Source of the DNA: Patescibacteria group bacterium
Lineage (GTDB): Bacteria; Patescibacteriota; Patescibacteriia; UBA1558; S5-K13
DNA: 9,893 nucleotides
NCBI GenBank assembly: GCA_028703545.1
Contig: JAQVMR010000007.1
Coordinates: 1-9,893, forward strand
Direction of reading: 5' to 3'
Position numbers and translations under genes: made by a program. This document shows, piece after piece, positions 1-6,085 of this stretch. Each line of letters begins with the position of its first letter. The stretch's first letter is position 1. The notes under the pieces are model-generated. The model was not told the origin of the DNA and did not search any database. It saw only the letters and a program-made list of their open reading frames with translations.

Positions 1-2
1 GT

Positions 3-86
3 CTTAATTATTTAACCCCACAAGAAGTCCTTGATTTAGAAAGAAACAAACAAAAAAGAAACAAAAATATGTTTCTAGGTAAATAA
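3..86 (+). CDS. C-terminal end of a probable DDE transposase/integrase (partial, runs off left edge)
   Basis: An open frame enters from the left edge and ends at TAA 84-86, giving 27 residues that begin LNYLTPQEVLDLER and finish in a Lys/Asn/Arg-rich tail. The 'LNYLTPQEVL' pattern is what the C-terminus of IS3/IS481-type integrase-core transposases looks like, after the DDE catalytic domain, where a 'N..TP.E.L' turn follows the last helix. The catalytic residues lie outside the window. The following 120 bases have no other gene and could contain the right end of the insertion sequence. The family assignment rests on a short tail, so it could also be the end of another protein. Whether the element is intact cannot be seen from here. 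Confidence 0.5.
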   Translation, partial: LNYLTPQEVLDLERNKQKRNKNMFLGK

Positions 87-111
87 TGTTTAAAATGTAA
101 GTGTTCTGTTT

Positions 112-137
112 GAGCCCGTACCGTAGGCTCTATTTTG
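112..137 (+). terminator. Hairpin with T-rich tail after the transposase end
   Basis: GAGCC (112-116) pairs with GGCTC (126-130) around a 9-base loop, followed by TATTTTGTTT. It lies 26 bases after the transposase stop, which suits a rho-independent terminator. It may equally be part of the insertion-sequence end. The T-tract is interrupted, so strength is uncertain. Confidence 0.4.
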
Positions 138-192
138 TTTTCATATTGTAATGGACGAATTGTATTTTGTCAATTTATGTTTCTATTAATTT

Positions 193-201
193 TGCTATAA
201 T
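193..201 (+). promoter_or_regulatory. Extended -10 promoter of the receptor-channel gene
   Basis: TGCTATAAT is a perfect extended -10 element (TGn plus TATAAT). A TTTATG at 174-179 lies 16 bases upstream as a weak -35. A start point about 7 bases downstream falls at about base 208, immediately before the ATG at 209, so the transcript would be leaderless. The same motif precedes the PBP gene (9368-9376), and a one-base variant precedes tyrS. Confidence 0.6.
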
Positions 202-208
202 AAATAAT

Positions 209-1195
209 ATGGAAAACAAAACAATAAAAGTTGGCATTTCCCTACTAAATCCATTTGTAATGAAAAGTGGCGTTAGGTATATTGGTTTTGAAATTGATTT
301 ATGGGAAGAAATAGCGAGCAGATTAAATCTAAAATATCAGTATATAAAAATCCCATTCAAAAATTTAATACAGGGATTAAAGCGGGGTAAATATGAAGTG
401 GCATTTTCTGGGATCACGAAAACTCTAAAAAGAAATGATGATTTTGATTTTTGCACAAGTTATTTAAGCTCAGGACTTCTTATACTTACAAGAAAAAATA
501 ATAAATTAAGCAATGGAGAGATAATAAAAAATAATATCCTCAAAGAATTTATAAAAATAATTTCATTTATTATTTTTGTAATTTTTGCAATATCAAATTT
601 TATATGGTTCTCCCATAAAAATTATAATATCATTGCAAATGATTATGGGTCTGGAATAATTCAATCATTTCAATATTTGTATTATTCAATCATTCATATG
701 TCTTTTTATGATATTGCTCCGTATCAAAAAAAAGATATTTTATTTTTAATTCTAATATTTATTGTGGCCCTTATAATTGCCACTGTTTACATTATAAAAA
801 TAATAATTCTATTTTCTAAAAAAGAAGAAAATTTTGAACCGCAATCTATTGAAGATTTAAGGGGAAAAAGAGTTGCGAGTGAACACAATTCAACGAGTGA
901 AGAAATTTTAAAAAATGAAAATATAAAAACATTTTCATACAAAAACATAGAAATAGCTTTTAAAAAATTAAAAAATGCTTATGTCGATGCTGTCCTATAT
1001 GATTCACTACCAATTCTCCATTTTATAAAAGACAAATCTGAATTTAAAATTTCAAATAAAATAGAAAGTAACCAGGAATATACAATAGCTGTAAATTCAA
1101 AAAGTTATTTGAGGGGCGAGATAGATTCTCAAATTTTAAAAATGAAAGACGATGGATTTTTTGATTTTTTATATAATAAGTGGTTTAAAAATTAA
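209..1195 (+). CDS. Prokaryotic ionotropic glutamate-receptor-like protein (split SBP domain with two-helix pore module)
   Basis: This 328-residue protein has the order S1 - M1 - pore loop - M2 - S2 typical of GluR0-type receptors. S1 (about 4-96) is the first half of a family-3 solute-binding domain (VGIS..NPF, YIGFEIDLWEEIA, T72-x-x-R75). M1 is about 114-136, the pore segment about 147-173, and M2 about 176-203. S2 (about 213-328) carries the second half (SIEDLRGKRVA, S228-T229, VDAVLYD265S and a C-terminal DGFFDFLYNKWF). Thr/Arg, Ser-Thr and Asp are the residues that hold the alpha-carboxylate and amine of amino acids in this family, so an amino-acid ligand is likely. The pore reads HMSFYDIAP where potassium-selective members have TVGYGD, so K+ selectivity is doubtful. 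ATG 209 is chosen because a promoter lies just before it; an in-frame TTG at 167 adds 14 residues but would overlap that promoter. No signal peptide is visible with either start. TAA ends one base before the next ATG, so the two genes probably form an operon. Confidence 0.85.
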   Translation: MENKTIKVGISLLNPFVMKSGVRYIGFEIDLWEEIASRLNLKYQYIKIPFKNLIQGLKRGKYEVAFSGITKTLKRNDDFDFCTSYLSSGLLILTRKNNKLSNGEIIKNNILKEFIKIISFIIFVIFAISNFIWFSHKNYNIIANDYGSGIIQSFQYLYYSIIHMSFYDIAPYQKKDILFLILIFIVALIIATVYIIKIIILFSKKEENFEPQSIEDLRGKRVASEHNSTSEEILKNENIKTFSYKNIEIAFKKLKNAYVDAVLYDSLPILHFIKDKSEFKISNKIESNQEYTIAVNSKSYLRGEIDSQILKMKDDGFFDFLYNKWFKN

Positions 1196-1196
1196 T

Positions 1197-1685
1197 ATGT
1201 TTATAGGAATAATATCAGACACTCATGATAATTTACTTCGCGTTGATAAAATGCTTTTATTTATGAAAGAAAAAAAAATTGATACGATAATCCACTGTGG
1301 AGATGTAACAAACATGGAAACTTTAAAATATTTATCAAAAAATTTTAAAGGAAAAATTTATTTATCTCTTGGCAATGTGGATGAAATGTATGGGTTATTT
1401 AAAAAAAATATCAATTTAAAAAATGTAATTGTTTATGAAAAATCCGGGGAACTCAAAATTGATAATTTAAATATTGCTTTCTGTCATTTTCCTTGGCTAG
1501 CAAAAACATTAGCAAAAAACAATATTTTTGATTTTGTATTTTATGGTCACACGCACGAACCTTGGGAAGAAACAATAAATACAACAAAATTAATAAATCC
1601 CGGGACATTGGCCGGGATGTTTAATAAAAGCACATTTGCAATTCTTAATACAGAAAATAAAAATATTGAACTTAAAATACTATAA
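1197..1685 (+). CDS. YfcE/MJ0936-type metallophosphoesterase
   Basis: This 162-residue protein is a complete small calcineurin-like phosphodiesterase. The metal-binding motifs appear in order: SDTHDN (D8, H10), CGDVTN (D36), LGNVDE (N60), CHFP (H97) and YGHTHEP (H118, H120), followed by INPGTL, which is typical of the family's last strand. These are the usual dinuclear-metal ligands, and the length fits the family (about 160-180). The natural substrate is unknown; characterised relatives hydrolyse phosphodiesters in the cytoplasm. The start is the ATG one base after the upstream stop codon, because the SDTHDN motif then begins at residue 7 as usual; a longer in-frame start would read into the receptor gene. 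There is no clear Shine-Dalgarno site, so translation is probably coupled to the upstream receptor-like gene. It converges on the VanW gene with 41 bases between the stops. Confidence 0.9.
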   Translation: MFIGIISDTHDNLLRVDKMLLFMKEKKIDTIIHCGDVTNMETLKYLSKNFKGKIYLSLGNVDEMYGLFKKNINLKNVIVYEKSGELKIDNLNIAFCHFPWLAKTLAKNNIFDFVFYGHTHEPWEETINTTKLINPGTLAGMFNKSTFAILNTENKNIELKIL

Positions 1686-1726
1686 AAATATTTACTATTC
1701 ACTATTTTTTATTTTCAATTAATTTA

Positions 1727-3559
1727 TTATTCTATTGTTGATGTTGTCGAGCTTCCTGTTGATCCACTACTATCATTAATTGTGCTAGATGCACTAGCAC
1801 CAACTAAACAAACTGCTCGCCACGGAACATAATGAGAAGAAAATCTCTCATCGTGTTTTGTTCCATCATTATATATAATATTATAATCAAAATATGCATC
1901 TGCTCCATTATGAGCTGATTCGATACAATTTTTCTCACCGGGTTTTAATTCTGTAGTTTCGATCATTTTAGTTGGTCCAGGTCTTACAACATTATAAATT
2001 ACTGGTTTCCCTACATTTACGACTCTACCGTCTTTTGTTCCCCAAAAATCAAAATAAAGTTTTGTTCCCTCTATTCTTGTCTGAATTAAAATATAATTCG
2101 AGGTATCATTGATAAATCTTAAATCTGGCATTGGGTCATAAATTGTTGCATCGGTTCCAGCGGGTTCATAATAAACAACCCTATATGAATGTGGGCGTCT
2201 TTGGGTAATTTTTAATCCTGACTCTACTGCAACTCGAAACATTGTAGTTCCAATCTGACACAATCCCCCGCCATATTCAGGCACTGTTCTATTTCCCTTT
2301 ATAACAAGTTCTGGCAAATATCCACCCCCAGCATCAATTGGTAATAAATTTTTTATTGTATAAAATTCTTCTCCGGGTTTTATTAAAAGTCCGTTTAGTT
2401 TTGCAGCTCCGGTTTTTATATTATGAATTCTGTTCTTTGGACTTCCTTTAAAATCTGAAACCCCTGTTCCTATAATTTCTTTTATTCCCAGATCATTTAT
2501 GTCTTTTGTTGCAACTTCTGATTTACTAATATTAACAATAATTTCATTTTCTTTTATTAAATCATTTAAATTATTTTCTATAATCTCTAATGTTTTTTCT
2601 AAATCAATCTGTCTACCATCTTGACTAGCACTAAATTCACTTACTTTACCGCCCTTCATCAAAAATTTTGCATCCCGAACTTCAATATTGACATCCTTAA
2701 CAATTTTTTCTTCTAAATATTTTTTATAACTCTCGAAGTCAAATCCAATTTTAATTTTCTTTTCTACTTGCCTTACAATTAACCAATTTTTATAAACATC
2801 TGCCTCAATATTCCAAAACCTATCTTCAAATTTTAATGTTATTTCCCCTAGGTCTATTATTTGCTTTATTAAATCTTTTTTGTCATCTGCTTCTTCAACA
2901 GACACAGGACATTTTATGATTTCTAATTCTAAATTGATATCACCACTGTTTAAATTATTAATCTGTTTTTCTGTAATTTGCATTAATTTATTATAATCAA
3001 AAATTTTCCCATCTTGAGGATTGGAAATTGTAATATCATTATTATTAAAAATTACTTTTGGGTATATAAATTCCCTCTCAAATTGCTTAAAATTATTTTG
3101 CAAAATCTCCAGCCACTTTTCTTGATTAAAATCATAATCTAATTTTACCTTTTTGGGATAAATTAAAATTAAAATTTGATTTATGGCATTGTTAAAAAAA
3201 TTAGATCCCCTCCCAAAACTATAAGCCCTCTTCGCCGTCTTATCTGTTTCAAAATAAATCAATCTATACCCCATATCTTCTGATTCTTCTATTGCTGGTT
3301 TTATATTATAAATAAAGTCATTATATTTATAATTTATTCCATTTTCATCAAATTTTTTTAATTTATTATCTAAATAATTGTATAAATTTGAATAAGTCAT
3401 TCCACCCACGTGTTTACCCGAAACATAAACTCCCAAATAAACCCTTTGTGCAAAAATTGCACTATAAATTAAAAAGAAAATACAAACACAAAAAATTATT
3501 ATAAAAATAATGGTTATAATTTTTAAAAATATCTTTTTTTGTATCACTGTTTCTTCCAT
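1727..3559 (-). CDS. VanW-family membrane-anchored envelope protein with peptidoglycan-binding-like repeats
   Basis: This 610-residue protein has one N-terminal membrane helix (about 12-36, no cleavage site), then two long alpha/beta regions (about 70-220 and 240-345) resembling PG_binding_4-type domains; each has a turn such as NPQDGKIFDYNKL or ASQDGRQIDLEKT. The VanW domain follows (about 372-510), recognised by PEYGGGLCQIGTTMFR (Cys434), RPHSYRVVYYEPAGTDATIYDP and DLRFINDT. After it comes a conserved-looking region with Cys545 and Cys584, and a Ser/Thr-rich tail of about 20 residues. It is probably anchored in the membrane with the bulk outside, acting on or binding the cell wall. VanW itself has no settled biochemical activity, although such proteins occur in vancomycin-resistance clusters and widely in Gram-positives and CPR. 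The ATG at 3557-3559 has no SD at normal spacing; GGGAGG lies 21 bases upstream, in a hairpin loop. No vancomycin-resistance partner genes are present. Confidence 0.85.
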   Translation of the reverse strand: MEETVIQKKIFLKIITIIFIIIFCVCIFFLIYSAIFAQRVYLGVYVSGKHVGGMTYSNLYNYLDNKLKKFDENGINYKYNDFIYNIKPAIEESEDMGYRLIYFETDKTAKRAYSFGRGSNFFNNAINQILILIYPKKVKLDYDFNQEKWLEILQNNFKQFEREFIYPKVIFNNNDITISNPQDGKIFDYNKLMQITEKQINNLNSGDINLELEIIKCPVSVEEADDKKDLIKQIIDLGEITLKFEDRFWNIEADVYKNWLIVRQVEKKIKIGFDFESYKKYLEEKIVKDVNIEVRDAKFLMKGGKVSEFSASQDGRQIDLEKTLEIIENNLNDLIKENEIIVNISKSEVATKDINDLGIKEIIGTGVSDFKGSPKNRIHNIKTGAAKLNGLLIKPGEEFYTIKNLLPIDAGGGYLPELVIKGNRTVPEYGGGLCQIGTTMFRVAVESGLKITQRRPHSYRVVYYEPAGTDATIYDPMPDLRFINDTSNYILIQTRIEGTKLYFDFWGTKDGRVVNVGKPVIYNVVRPGPTKMIETTELKPGEKNCIESAHNGADAYFDYNIIYNDGTKHDERFSSHYVPWRAVCLVGASASSTINDSSGSTGSSTTSTIE

Positions 3560-3564
3560 TTTTT

Positions 3565-3602
3565 ATAAAAAAATTAAATGCCTCCCGGGGAAAGCATTTA
3601 AT
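3565..3602 (-). terminator. Hairpin plus T-tract between hsp20 and the VanW gene
   Basis: Read on the minus strand, ATTAAATGC (3602-3594) pairs perfectly with GCATTTAAT (3581-3573) around a 12-base loop, and the stem runs into seven T's (3573-3567). This is a plausible intrinsic terminator for hsp20, 28 bases after its stop. It also ends only 7 bases before the VanW start codon, so it would lie in that gene's leader. Confidence 0.6.
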
Positions 3603-3611
3603 CAATTAACG

Positions 3612-3617
3612 TTTATA
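3612..3617 (-). promoter_or_regulatory. Possible -10 element for the VanW gene
   Basis: TATAAA on the minus strand lies just upstream of the hairpin in the hsp20-vanW gap. A start about 7 bases downstream would put the whole hairpin in the VanW leader. No good -35 element was found, so this is weak. Confidence 0.3.
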
Positions 3618-3630
3618 GAAAAAATTTGAA

Positions 3631-4071
3631 TCATTTTCTTTCAACGCTTATCCTAATTGATTTTTCTTTCAAAATCTTCGGCAAAACAACCGTTAAAACA
3701 CCATCTTTTAAAGCTGCTTTTACTTTAGATGCTTGAACTTCACATGGAAGTATAATTGATCTTGAAAAACTTCCCCAATAACATTCTTTATAAAAATAAT
3801 CACCCTCATCAATAACAGATGATTCTTTTCTTTTGCCACGAATTGTAATCATATCATTATTAATATCTATATCAATATCTTCGGGATGAACTCCTGCAAC
3901 CGTTGATCTTATCACGACATTATTTCCCTCTTGATAAACATCGACTAATAATTCTCCCTCTTCCTCCTCTTCTTCTATCCAATTTCTTGGTAGTAAATTT
4001 TTATTTAATTCCTCGGGTTTAATTTTTTTTAATTCTTTTTGTTTTGTATCGGATTTTTTAAATAATCCCAT
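3631..4071 (-). CDS. Small heat-shock protein, Hsp20/alpha-crystallin family
   Basis: This 146-residue ATP-independent holdase chaperone has a charged N-terminal arm (residues 1-40, with a run of seven glutamates near 33-39) and an alpha-crystallin domain (about 40-145). The domain shows LLVDVYQEGNNVVIRSTVAG, then ITIRGKR, the aromatic segment DYFYKECYWGSFSRSIILP, and the hallmark ALKDGVLTVVLPK. The C-terminal tail is very short (IRISVERK). The start is set at ATG 4071-4069 because a strong SD, GGGAG, lies 8 bases upstream. An ATG 15 bases further upstream (4086) would place that SD inside the coding region and has none of its own. Such proteins bind unfolding polypeptides in the cytoplasm as oligomers. 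The gene has its own -10-like element and is followed by a hairpin terminator. Confidence 0.93.
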   Translation of the reverse strand: MGLFKKSDTKQKELKKIKPEELNKNLLPRNWIEEEEEEGELLVDVYQEGNNVVIRSTVAGVHPEDIDIDINNDMITIRGKRKESSVIDEGDYFYKECYWGSFSRSIILPCEVQASKVKAALKDGVLTVVLPKILKEKSIRISVERK

Positions 4072-4079
4072 TTTTGAAT

Positions 4080-4095
4080 CTCCCATACTATTATA
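4080..4095 (-). promoter_or_regulatory. -10 element and start-deciding ribosome binding site of hsp20
   Basis: On the minus strand a TATAAT (4095-4090) is followed 5 bases later by GGGAG (4084-4080). A start point about 7 bases after the -10 would fall at or within the SD, so the mRNA would begin almost directly with the ribosome binding site. No good -35 was seen at 16-18 bases. Confidence 0.45.
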
Positions 4096-4146
4096 TTTGT
4101 TTTATAATTATAAATAAATTATACAACAGAATTTATAAATAGAAAA

Positions 4147-4173
4147 TAGAAAAGGTCGTTTCAAAAACGACCT
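4147..4173 (-). terminator. Intrinsic terminator overlapping the 3' end of the helicase gene
   Basis: AGGTCGTTT (4173-4165 on the minus strand) pairs with AAACGACCT (4161-4153), a perfect 9-bp stem with a 3-base loop, then TTTCTATTTT. The last codons of the helicase (G-R-F) form the 5' arm, and the TGA stop (4163-4161) sits at the loop and the base of the 3' arm. The opposite strand also has a T-tract (CTATTTTTTT), so it may work both ways. Confidence 0.8.
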
Positions 4174-6008
4174 CTATTTTTTTCATAAAAATTTGTTATT
4201 TTTTCAACTTTTCTATGTTTTGCGGAAGAGATATTTAAAAGAAGTTCTTCTTGACCCTTGTATGCAAAAACATAAACAGTACCGCTTCTAAATCTAGAAG
4301 TTCTTCCCATTCTTTGGATTACTCTTCTTACATCAGTAATTGGTTCATAAAAAACAACGACATCTAGAGAGGAAAAATTTAAACCCTGTTCTCCAATTGA
4401 TGTGGAGATTAGAATGTCTATATCTCTGTTTTTATATTTTGTTAAAATATCTCCCTGATTTTTTTGTGACATTCCAGAATCCTTCATCTTATTAGATTGG
4501 CCAATAAATCTTTCTGTTTTCTTATTTGGAAAAGTTGTCCGAAGATACTCAACAACCTTCTCTACGGTATCTCTATAAGAAACAAAAACCATAATTTGCT
4601 TGCTTAAATTATTCCTTACGACAGATTCTAATTCTTGAAGCTTTGCATCTTCATAAACTAAACGCCAATTGTGTTTCGATTTCTCTGGATAATAATTTAA
4701 TAACGGCACTTTATACGTCCACAAATTTTCTTCACAAAAAGCCTTTCTACATTTTACAATTGCTGAATTTAAATTAAATGACTTTTGAGATGGTTTTTGT
4801 TTTAATTTTTCATAAAATTTTCTCTCTAAAAAAGCCCTTAACTCATGAATTCCTTTATCTATCATAACCAGACAGATATTAAAAAGATTTACAAGTCCCC
4901 AATCTTTCATTGAGCGATACAAATTCGGATTATCCTGATTTTTTTCTTTTACGGACCGAAGGGCTAATATTAACTTATTAAATGCTTCTATATTAATATT
5001 AGTTATATATCCATACTGATCTTTATATAAAGAATTCTCTAAGAGCCCTAAAAAGTTATAATTTTCAGATTCAACATAAACCAACTCTTTCTTTAAAGAA
5101 TTCAAAAGAGACAAAAACTCATCTCTAATAATCTTTCTTAGGTATTCTCTGAAATCGCATGCTTGTCTCTCTATGACAACTCTAACAACGCTTCTTTCAT
5201 AAACATATGGTACAACATCTTTGCTTTTTTCTGTGCGACTAATAACTCCAGCATCGCCCACAGCAAAAAACCTTTTTAATTCTTCTAACTTACTCTGATC
5301 TGAATCCGGGGAGGCAGTAAATCCCAAAAGACGAATATTTTGATCCGAACCTCTATACAGGGTAGCTAGATTTGTATAGTCATACTCTCCTGTCATATTG
5401 TGAACTTCATCAAATATTACAAGTTGAATATCTTTTGGACTTCCTATCCCGCTCCCATTTTTCAGTTCTCTCATTATGGTTTGGGGTGTTGCTATAATTA
5501 TCTTATTATTTTGCCATATATCTTGACGTTTCTTTTTTGCAACATTGCCAGTCAATACCTCTGCACTATGATTTGGCAAAACCTCTCTACTCTTGTCTCT
5601 ATGTTGAACACATAAAGGTTTTGTAGGTGAAAGTATTAGAACTTTTTTCCCAACACTTTTATATTTCAAAAAATGAAGAGCAACTATGAGTTCTATATAA
5701 GTTTTGCCTAATCCGGTATTAAGACAAACAATTGAATTTGATTTGATGCATTCATATGCAATGTCCAGAGTATAAAGCCTCGCCTCTATTGATCTTTTTT
5801 TAATATCTTCATCAAATAGATAAAAGACGTCGCACCACTCTTCTTTTACTAATTCTGGACTAAATCCCAAATAACCGATTAATGTAATTAATTTTTTTTG
5901 AGAATCTTCTTCTAGGGTTATTCTGGTGTGTTTATTGTCGACTACCTCAAATGTACGATCATCAAAAATATCTAGCTGATCAAATGAACCGAACTTTTTG
6001 CGTGACAT
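4161..6008 (-). CDS. SF2 helicase, Hef/FANCM/Mph1-like, without a nuclease domain
   Basis: This 615-residue protein has the SF2 motifs in order. They are NTGLGKT (97-103, Walker A), SPTKPL, ATPQTI, DEVH (200-203, Walker B), FTASP (230-234), a second RecA core from about 460 (IMVFVSYRD), TSIGEQGLN (536-544, motif V) and QRMGRTSR (565-572, motif VI). A helical insert of about 200 residues separates the two cores. The combination of DExH, TASP, a large insert and VVFYEP before QR.GRT is characteristic of archaeal Hef and eukaryotic FANCM/Mph1, which remodel forks and branched DNA. The protein stops about 40 residues after motif VI, so there is no ERCC4 nuclease or HhH tail. The start is ATG 6008-6006, with a strong SD (GGAGG, 6018-6014) 5 bases upstream; an earlier in-frame TTG at 6020 would overlap this SD. 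It lies 77 bases after an HMUDK_hel-like gene on the same strand, with no terminator between them. Confidence 0.85.
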   Translation of the reverse strand: MSRKKFGSFDQLDIFDDRTFEVVDNKHTRITLEEDSQKKLITLIGYLGFSPELVKEEWCDVFYLFDEDIKKRSIEARLYTLDIAYECIKSNSIVCLNTGLGKTYIELIVALHFLKYKSVGKKVLILSPTKPLCVQHRDKSREVLPNHSAEVLTGNVAKKKRQDIWQNNKIIIATPQTIMRELKNGSGIGSPKDIQLVIFDEVHNMTGEYDYTNLATLYRGSDQNIRLLGFTASPDSDQSKLEELKRFFAVGDAGVISRTEKSKDVVPYVYERSVVRVVIERQACDFREYLRKIIRDEFLSLLNSLKKELVYVESENYNFLGLLENSLYKDQYGYITNINIEAFNKLILALRSVKEKNQDNPNLYRSMKDWGLVNLFNICLVMIDKGIHELRAFLERKFYEKLKQKPSQKSFNLNSAIVKCRKAFCEENLWTYKVPLLNYYPEKSKHNWRLVYEDAKLQELESVVRNNLSKQIMVFVSYRDTVEKVVEYLRTTFPNKKTERFIGQSNKMKDSGMSQKNQGDILTKYKNRDIDILISTSIGEQGLNFSSLDVVVFYEPITDVRRVIQRMGRTSRFRSGTVYVFAYKGQEELLLNISSAKHRKVEKITNFYEKNRGRF

Positions 6009-6085
6009 TATTTCCTCCAAATATATGTTTGTTAATTTAAATAAAACTTAACTCTATTAAAATTTTATGTCAAATCCAAAAATAT

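Noticed and set aside
1683..1711. AT-only stem TAAAAATA / TATTTTTTA between the YfcE and VanW genes
   Set aside because: No GC pairs and one bulge, so this is expected by chance at this composition; no terminator is claimed for this convergent gap.
1727..3559. Vancomycin-resistance determinant
   Set aside because: Only the VanW domain is present, with no VanHAX or VanRS genes; VanW-domain proteins of this type are common in CPR and not evidence of resistance.
5400..5615. Open frame on the + strand inside the helicase
   Set aside because: It is antisense to conserved helicase motifs and has no SD or promoter.
6068..6073. Minus-strand TTGACA between the HMUDK_hel-like gene and the helicase
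   Set aside because: No acceptable -10 at 15-19 bases, so an internal promoter was not called, though it cannot be excluded.
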